A stretch of DNA of 64,000 bases from an uncultured Mediterraneibacter sp. (GTDB lineage: Bacteria; Bacillota; Clostridia; Lachnospirales; Lachnospiraceae), in NCBI GenBank assembly GCA_944381495.1, contig CALWLJ010000001.1, positions 170,042 through 234,041 on the forward strand, written 5' to 3'. Each line of letters begins with the position of its first letter. The first letter of the stretch is position 1. The notes under the pieces were generated by a model. The model saw only the letters and a program-made list of their open reading frames with translations. It did not search any database and was not told the DNA's origin. Both the position numbers and the translations under genes were made by a program. Of this stretch, positions 60,051-64,000 are shown in pieces.

Positions 60051-60560
60051 ATGTCACGGGAAGAGTTCTTACATCGGCTGGAGGATGCACTGAAAGGCAG
60101 GATAAATACAGCAGGAATCCGGAATAATCTGAACTACTATAATCAATATATTCTGGATGAAATAGGAAAAGGCAGAAGTGAGGAAGAAGTGGTTGATTCC
60201 CTTGGGGATCCATGGGCAATTGCCAGAACAATATCGGATGCAGCAGACGGAACCGATCAGGAAGTAGTATATGAGGAGAACTGGTATTCTTCAGAAGAGA
60301 AGACCGCAGGGCAAGATTACCGGAGAGAGTCCGGGAGGCAGAATCCAGGAACGGGGCGGGAGGAGCAGCCCGGTCTGCTTCATATGCTGGGATTTGACAA
60401 CTGGTGGAAAAAGCTGCTCCTGCTTCTGACAGTCGTACTGATTGTAGTGGTGGCGGTTTCGGTTATAACAGGGATTATCCGTTTCCTGGCGCCGGTTTTG
60501 ATACCGGTTGTGATCGCGCTGATATTGATCCGTTTAATCAGTGGAGGAAAGAGGAAGTGA
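60051..60560 (+). CDS. HAAS/DUF1700-type membrane protein
   Basis: 169 residues. The N-terminus MSREEFLHRLEDALKGRI with NYYNQYILDEIGKGRSEEEVVDSLGDPWAIA is the HAAS helical domain; after a hydrophilic stretch come two adjoining membrane helices (LLLLLTVVLIVVVAVSVITGI, FLAPVLIPVVIALILIRLI). Such proteins usually adjoin transporters or PadR regulators and may modulate them. It follows the Bce-like permease by 87 nt with AAAGGAG ahead and ends at a terminator. Confidence 0.85.
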   Translation: MSREEFLHRLEDALKGRINTAGIRNNLNYYNQYILDEIGKGRSEEEVVDSLGDPWAIARTISDAADGTDQEVVYEENWYSSEEKTAGQDYRRESGRQNPGTGREEQPGLLHMLGFDNWWKKLLLLLTVVLIVVVAVSVITGIIRFLAPVLIPVVIALILIRLISGGKRK

Positions 60561-60586
60561 CAGGTTATTGTTACCTGTCCTTTTTC
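60558..60586 (+). terminator. Terminator of the HAAS gene
   Basis: GACAGGT (60559-60565) with ACCTGTC (60573-60579), then CTTTTTC. Confidence 0.8.
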
Positions 60587-60601
60587 ATTTCAGAAAAAAG
60601 T

Positions 60602-60632
60602 AAAAGACCGATGGGGGAGCCATCGGTCTTTT
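60602..60632. terminator. Second terminator, symmetrical
   Basis: AAAAGACCGATGG (60602-60614) with its exact complement at 60620-60632, 5-nt loop; the stem itself supplies A-run and U-run, so it can act both ways. Confidence 0.8.
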
Positions 60633-60660
60633 GAGGGGAGTATAAATAATTAATAAGGGG

Positions 60661-60697
60661 TTGTAGAAAGTAACCTTTCTACAATAGACAGTATAAT
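60661..60697 (+). promoter_or_regulatory. Perfect palindrome overlapping a promoter, candidate operator
   Basis: TTGTAGAAAG (60661-60670), TAAC, CTTTCTACAA (60675-60684): ten-base arms without mismatch. TATAAT follows at 60692-60697, so the palindrome covers its -35 region. The leader to 60861 is then about 160 nt and AT-rich, with no other element seen. Confidence 0.5.
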
Positions 60698-60860
60698 ATA
60701 TGCAACTGGAAAAAGCAAGAAAAAAATAAAAAAACTGCGATGAATAATTACAATTTTTCAGAAGTTTAAGGGTAAAAAAGATTTTCCGGTGAAAAAATGT
60801 ATAAAAACACAGCGAAAAGAGACAATAAGACTGTACCATAAAAACAGGAGGAAATATAAG

Positions 60861-61064
60861 ATGGCAAAGAATTACAGTAACACAAACAAAAATTCAAACA
60901 CAAACAAGAATGCAAATGCAAACAAAAACGGAAGCAGCAATTCTTATTCTTCCTATGCTGATTCACAGAACAGAAATCAGAATGCTGCAAAAAACAACAG
61001 AAATAACGCGGAAAAGAACTGTGGCAGAAATATGAATGACTATGAGGAGTCGGACCGTTATTAA
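60861..61064 (+). CDS. Asparagine-rich mini-protein
   Basis: 67 residues, 21 of them Asn, with NTNKNSNTNKNANANKN at the start and NRNQNAAKNNRNN in the middle; one Cys, acidic-aromatic end DYEESDRY. Start ATG 60861 has AGGAGG 9 nt upstream, a strong site; a longer frame from 60789 has none. No signal peptide or hydrophobic segment. Likely unstructured. The good ribosome site, possible operator and terminator argue it is made. Its role is unknown; spore or stress proteins sometimes show this composition. Confidence 0.7.
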   Translation: MAKNYSNTNKNSNTNKNANANKNGSSNSYSSYADSQNRNQNAAKNNRNNAEKNCGRNMNDYEESDRY

Positions 61065-61151
61065 GCACAATCTGAGTGAAAACGGATGGCTTTTAAACGG
61101 TAAAACAGGCGGCGCTTTCTGACAGAGAAGGAGGGCCGGTTTATGGATACA

Positions 61152-61207
61152 GGGGCAGAGAAGGGTTTGAACTGAAAAAAGTTTGAACTTTACTCTGCCC
61201 TTGTTTT
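61152..61207 (+). terminator. Terminator of the Asn-rich gene
   Basis: GGGGCAGAG (61152-61160) pairs with CTCTGCCC (61193-61200), then TTGTTTTA; the loop repeats GTTTGAACT twice. A promoter for the next gene (TTGAAC 61183-61188, TATAGT 61207-61212, 18-nt spacer) overlaps it. Confidence 0.65.
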
Positions 61208-61252
61208 ATAGTAATATATACTACAGACAAAGTGTAAGGACGGAAGAGATTC

Positions 61253-62419
61253 ATGGAGAAGATGGAGTGGATCGCACCCTGTCATTTTGGTCTTGAGTCT
61301 GTGCTCAAGAAGGAGATCAGAGATCTGGGATATGAGATTTCGCAGGTAGAAGACGGGCGTGTGACTTTTTATGGCGGTATTGATGCTATGTGCAGAGCCA
61401 ATGTATTTTTGCGGACAGCAGAGAGAATTCTGCTCAAAGCAGGCAGTTTTCGGGCGGTGACATTTGATGAACTGTTTGAACAGACAAAAAAAATCCCCTG
61501 GGAGAATTATATCCCGAAGGATGGCAAGTTCTGGGTGGCGAAAGCTGCGTCAGTAAAGAGCCGGCTCTTCAGTCCGTCGGATATACAGTCTATTATGAAA
61601 AAAGCAATGGTGGAACGTCTGGGCAGCAGATATCATATCCAATGGTTTCCGGAAGACGGTGCGTCTTATCCTGTCAGAGTATTCCTTATGAAGGATATTG
61701 TTACCGTAGGAATAGATACGACGGGCGTTTCGCTTCATAAAAGGGGCTACAGACCCGAAGCAGGAAAGGCTCCGATTGCTGAAAATCTTGCGGCGGCGCT
61801 GATCATGCTGACTCCGTGGAAAGCGGACAGGATCTTCGTGGATCCGTTTTGCGGAAGCGGAACTTTTCCAATTGAAGCTGCAATGATGGCAGCTAATATT
61901 GCTCCCGGGATGAACCGTTCCTTTACGGCGGAGAACTGGACAAATCTGGCAGAAAAAAGATATTGGTATGATGCGGTGAACGAGGCCAATGACGGAATAA
62001 AGGAGGATATCGATCCAGATATTCAGGGATACGATATCGACGGGGATGTGATTCGTCTTGCGAGAAAGAGCGCGGAGGCGGCAGGAGTAGGTCATCTGAT
62101 CCATTTTCAGCGCAGAGCAGTGCAGGAACTGCGTCATCCGAAAAAATATGGTTTTATCGTGACAAACCCGCCGTATGGAGAAAGACTGGAAGAAAAAGAG
62201 AATCTGCCAAGACTTTATCGGGAGTTCGGTGAGAGTTTCCGCAGGCTGGACAGCTGGTCTGCATATATGATTACCAGCTATGAAGACGCAGAACGGTATT
62301 TTGGAAGAAAAGCAGATCGGAACAGGAAGATTTATAACGGGATGCTGAAGACATATTTCTATCAGTTCTCGGGTCCCAGACCCCCCAGGCAGAAAAGGAC
62401 AGAGGAAACAGGAAAATGA
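61253..62419 (+). CDS. THUMP-domain SAM-dependent rRNA methyltransferase (RlmL/YpsC-like)
   Basis: 388 residues. The N-terminus (1-60) and THUMP domain (60-160) bind RNA; the methylase has the SAM loop VDPFCGSGTFPIEAAMMA and the N2-guanine methylase motif IVTNPPYGERL. Members modify guanine in 23S rRNA. Weak AAGGACGGAAGAG site before ATG 61253. The stop overlaps the next gene by four bases, starting a tight three-gene run with rdgB and yfcE. Confidence 0.9.
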   Translation: MEKMEWIAPCHFGLESVLKKEIRDLGYEISQVEDGRVTFYGGIDAMCRANVFLRTAERILLKAGSFRAVTFDELFEQTKKIPWENYIPKDGKFWVAKAASVKSRLFSPSDIQSIMKKAMVERLGSRYHIQWFPEDGASYPVRVFLMKDIVTVGIDTTGVSLHKRGYRPEAGKAPIAENLAAALIMLTPWKADRIFVDPFCGSGTFPIEAAMMAANIAPGMNRSFTAENWTNLAEKRYWYDAVNEANDGIKEDIDPDIQGYDIDGDVIRLARKSAEAAGVGHLIHFQRRAVQELRHPKKYGFIVTNPPYGERLEEKENLPRLYREFGESFRRLDSWSAYMITSYEDAERYFGRKADRNRKIYNGMLKTYFYQFSGPRPPRQKRTEETGK

Positions 62420-63030
62420 AGAGAAGAATAGTATTTGCGACAGGAAATGAAAACAAGATGAAAGAAATCCATATGATTCTTTCAGACCTGGGCATGGATA
62501 TTGTGTCCATGAAACAGGCCGGAGTTGACATAGATATTGTGGAAGATGGGATGAGTTTTGAGGAAAATGCAGAAATCAAGGCTAGAGCAGTATCACGTAT
62601 TCTGACGAATGACATTGTTCTGGCAGATGATTCAGGACTTGAGATTGACTATCTTGATAAAGCGCCGGGAATTTATTCGGCCAGATTTGCCGGAGAGGAT
62701 ACATCCTATGATATTAAGAACCGGATTCTTCTTGACAGACTTGAGGGAGTGCCTGACGAAAAAAGGACTGCGCGGTTTGTCTGTGCGGTGGCGGCAGTGT
62801 TTCCGGATGGCACAACATCTGTGGTGCGGGAGACGATAGAAGGAAGGATCGCCCATGAGATTTCCGGAGAAAACGGATTTGGATATGATCCGATCTTTTA
62901 TGTGCCCGAGTATGGCTGCACTACTGCGGAGATGGACCCGGAACAGAAAAATCTTCTGAGCCACAGAGGAAAAGCACTGCGTGCCATGAGGATTCTTCTG
63001 GAGGAAAAACTCAGAGGGGAAGAGTTATGA
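62416..63030 (+). CDS. rdgB: XTP/dITP diphosphatase RdgB (HAM1 family)
   Basis: 204 residues. It removes deaminated purine triphosphates from the nucleotide pool. Signatures: FATGNENKMKEI, VLADDSGLEIDYL, APGIYSARFAG, GFGYDPIFY and the closing SHRGKALRAM. Overlaps both neighbours by four bases (ATGA). Confidence 0.96.
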   Translation: MKRRIVFATGNENKMKEIHMILSDLGMDIVSMKQAGVDIDIVEDGMSFEENAEIKARAVSRILTNDIVLADDSGLEIDYLDKAPGIYSARFAGEDTSYDIKNRILLDRLEGVPDEKRTARFVCAVAAVFPDGTTSVVRETIEGRIAHEISGENGFGYDPIFYVPEYGCTTAEMDPEQKNLLSHRGKALRAMRILLEEKLRGEEL

Positions 63031-63509
63031 GAATATTGATCGTCAGTGATACGCACGGAAGACATCAGGCCCTGGACAGGGCGCTGGAAGAAGCGGGTGC
63101 GATTGATATGTTTATACATCTGGGTGATGTAGAAGGCGGAGAAGAATACATTAATGCTGTAATTGAATGTGAGAAACATATTGTAAGAGGAAATAATGAT
63201 TTTTTCTCGGAACTTCCCCGTGAAGAAGAATTCCAGATTGGGAAATATAAAGTGTTTATTACACATGGACATGCATATTATGTTTCGCTGGATGTAGAGG
63301 ATATACGTGATGAGGGAAGGGCAAGAGGCGCTGATATCGTTATGTTCGGTCATACGCACAGGCCCTATTTTGAAAATAAGAACGGGATTATTGTATTGAA
63401 TCCGGGCAGCCTTTCCTTTCCGAGACAGGAGGGACGCAGAGGCAGTTATATGATCATGGAAACAGACGGAGCAGACCGGCTTGAATTCAGACAGCATTAT
63501 CTGGAATAA
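63027..63509 (+). CDS. YfcE-type metallophosphoesterase
   Basis: 160 residues. Metal ligands are visible as VSDTHGRHQ, HLGDVEGG, RGNNDFF, ITHGHAY and FGHTHRPYF. Small cytosolic phosphodiesterases of this kind act on unknown cyclic or phosphomonoester substrates. It overlaps rdgB by four bases; the pairing is common in Firmicutes. Confidence 0.94.
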   Translation: MRILIVSDTHGRHQALDRALEEAGAIDMFIHLGDVEGGEEYINAVIECEKHIVRGNNDFFSELPREEEFQIGKYKVFITHGHAYYVSLDVEDIRDEGRARGADIVMFGHTHRPYFENKNGIIVLNPGSLSFPRQEGRRGSYMIMETDGADRLEFRQHYLE

Positions 63510-63605
63510 AGAGTGGTTTGCACGGCTTTCTAAGAGAAGAAATATGCTGAAAATAGCGGATAAAAACGGAAAAAAGAAAAAAATGAAAAAAATTTAAAAA
63601 TATAG

Positions 63606-63634
63606 TTGACATTTCGAAATATATATAATATAAT
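63606..63634 (+). promoter_or_regulatory. Strong promoter of the tRNA operon
   Basis: Perfect TTGACA (63606-63611), 17-nt spacer, perfect TATAAT (63629-63634), in an A/T-rich tract, 45 nt before tRNA-Pro. Confidence 0.9.
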
Positions 63635-63678
63635 CATTCATGCGCTACGGGTTTGGCAGGAAAACGTAGAGAGAATAC

Positions 63679-63753
<75 letters not shown>

Positions 63754-63758
63754 TATGT

Positions 63759-63829
63759 GCGGGTGTAGTTCAATGGTAGAACACCAGCCTTCCAAGCTGG
63801 ATACGTGAGTTCGATTCTCATCACCCGCT
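63759..63829 (+). tRNA. tRNA-Gly (anticodon UCC)
   Basis: 71 nt; acceptor GCGGGTG/CACCCGC, discriminator T; anticodon stem CCAGC/GCTGG with loop CTTCCAA; T-arm GAGTTCGATTCTC. CCA not encoded. Confidence 0.97.
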
Positions 63830-63872
63830 TTTCCTGAGAAAGATCAGGAAAAGCAAATGAATATTTGCATCA

Positions 63873-63946
63873 GAGTCTGTAGCTCAGCTGGATAGAGCAA
63901 CGGCCTTCTAAGCCGTAGGTCGTGGGTTCGAATCCCCCCAGGCTCG
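63873..63946 (+). tRNA. tRNA-Arg (anticodon UCU)
   Basis: 74 nt; acceptor GAGTCTG/CAGGCTC with a T-G pair, discriminator G; anticodon stem ACGGC/GCCGT, loop CTTCTAA; T-arm with GGGTTCGAATCCC. Confidence 0.96.
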
Positions 63947-63950
63947 TTAT

Positions 63951-64000
63951 GGTGGGTATGGTGCAGTTGGTTAGCGCGCCAGATTGTGGTTCTGGATATC
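63951..64000 (+). tRNA. tRNA-His (anticodon GUG), truncated by window end
   Basis: Begins GGTGGGTA, consistent with an encoded extra 5' G; D-arm GGTGCAGTTGGTTAGCGC; anticodon stem CCAGA/TCTGG with loop TTGTGGT. The T-arm and 3' acceptor lie beyond the window. Confidence 0.92.

Overview
The window looks like a chromosome segment of a Gram-positive Clostridia bacterium, most likely a gut-type Lachnospiraceae. The basis is the conserved order ylxM-ffh-rpsP-khpA-rimM-trmD-rplS-lepB-rbgA-lepB-rnhB-yraN, strong AGGAGG ribosome sites, sigma-A promoters of TTGACA/TATAAT type, and several small protein families that I associate with that group. No rRNA gene is present, so the species cannot be named. 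No phage, integrase, CRISPR array or intact IS transposase was seen.

Layout. 1-4.9 kb: end of a molybdenum hydroxylase, a nucleotidyltransferase-like/ModE-like fusion, and a modABC molybdate importer whose promoter carries palindromic half sites. 5-12.2 kb: MATE exporter, orphan substrate-binding lipoprotein, a zinc-ribbon membrane protein, small unknown genes, a PHP phosphoesterase, a YerC-type regulator and a DUF1836 regulator. 12.3-18.9 kb: pcrA, an RlmD-type rRNA methylase, an acyl-CoA thioesterase and an overlapping pair of unknown genes. 19.0-20.5 kb: a cysteine-rich mini-protein and an intracellular subtilase enclosed by inverted arrays of a 22-bp GGGAC repeat, the most island-like spot in the window. 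20.5-30.3 kb: the translation/secretion/ribosome-assembly block, then pgeF and mscS. 30.9-34.9 kb: a surface-polymer O-acylation operon (SGNH hydrolase, DUF4358, MBOAT, DHHW-type protein). 34.9-41.5 kb: rluF-like, ligA, a DUF1538 membrane protein with a PII-like partner, and clpX. 41.6-43.3 kb: a Csp-like subtilase whose nucleophile serine is a cysteine. 43.5-51.6 kb: zinc-ribbon and LspA-like genes, nudC, hemerythrin, pepT, pyrC, a phosphofructokinase and glf. 51.8-55.3 kb: a pseudokinase-like membrane protein overlapping a surface protein with Ig-like repeats. 55.6-60.6 kb: a Bce-like two-component/ABC module with helically phased GTNAG repeats before the transporter. 60.9-63.5 kb: an Asn-rich mini-protein, an RNA methylase, rdgB and yfcE. 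63.6 kb to the end: a tRNA operon (Pro, Gly, Arg, His).

How the parts work together. The Mo enzyme, the ModE-type protein and modABC form one molybdenum supply unit, probably autoregulated. The MBOAT operon probably decorates an exported glycan. The Bce-like set is a self-contained peptide-antibiotic sensing and resistance module. Most other genes are housekeeping. Boundaries were read by eye; family names come from motif recognition, not database searches.
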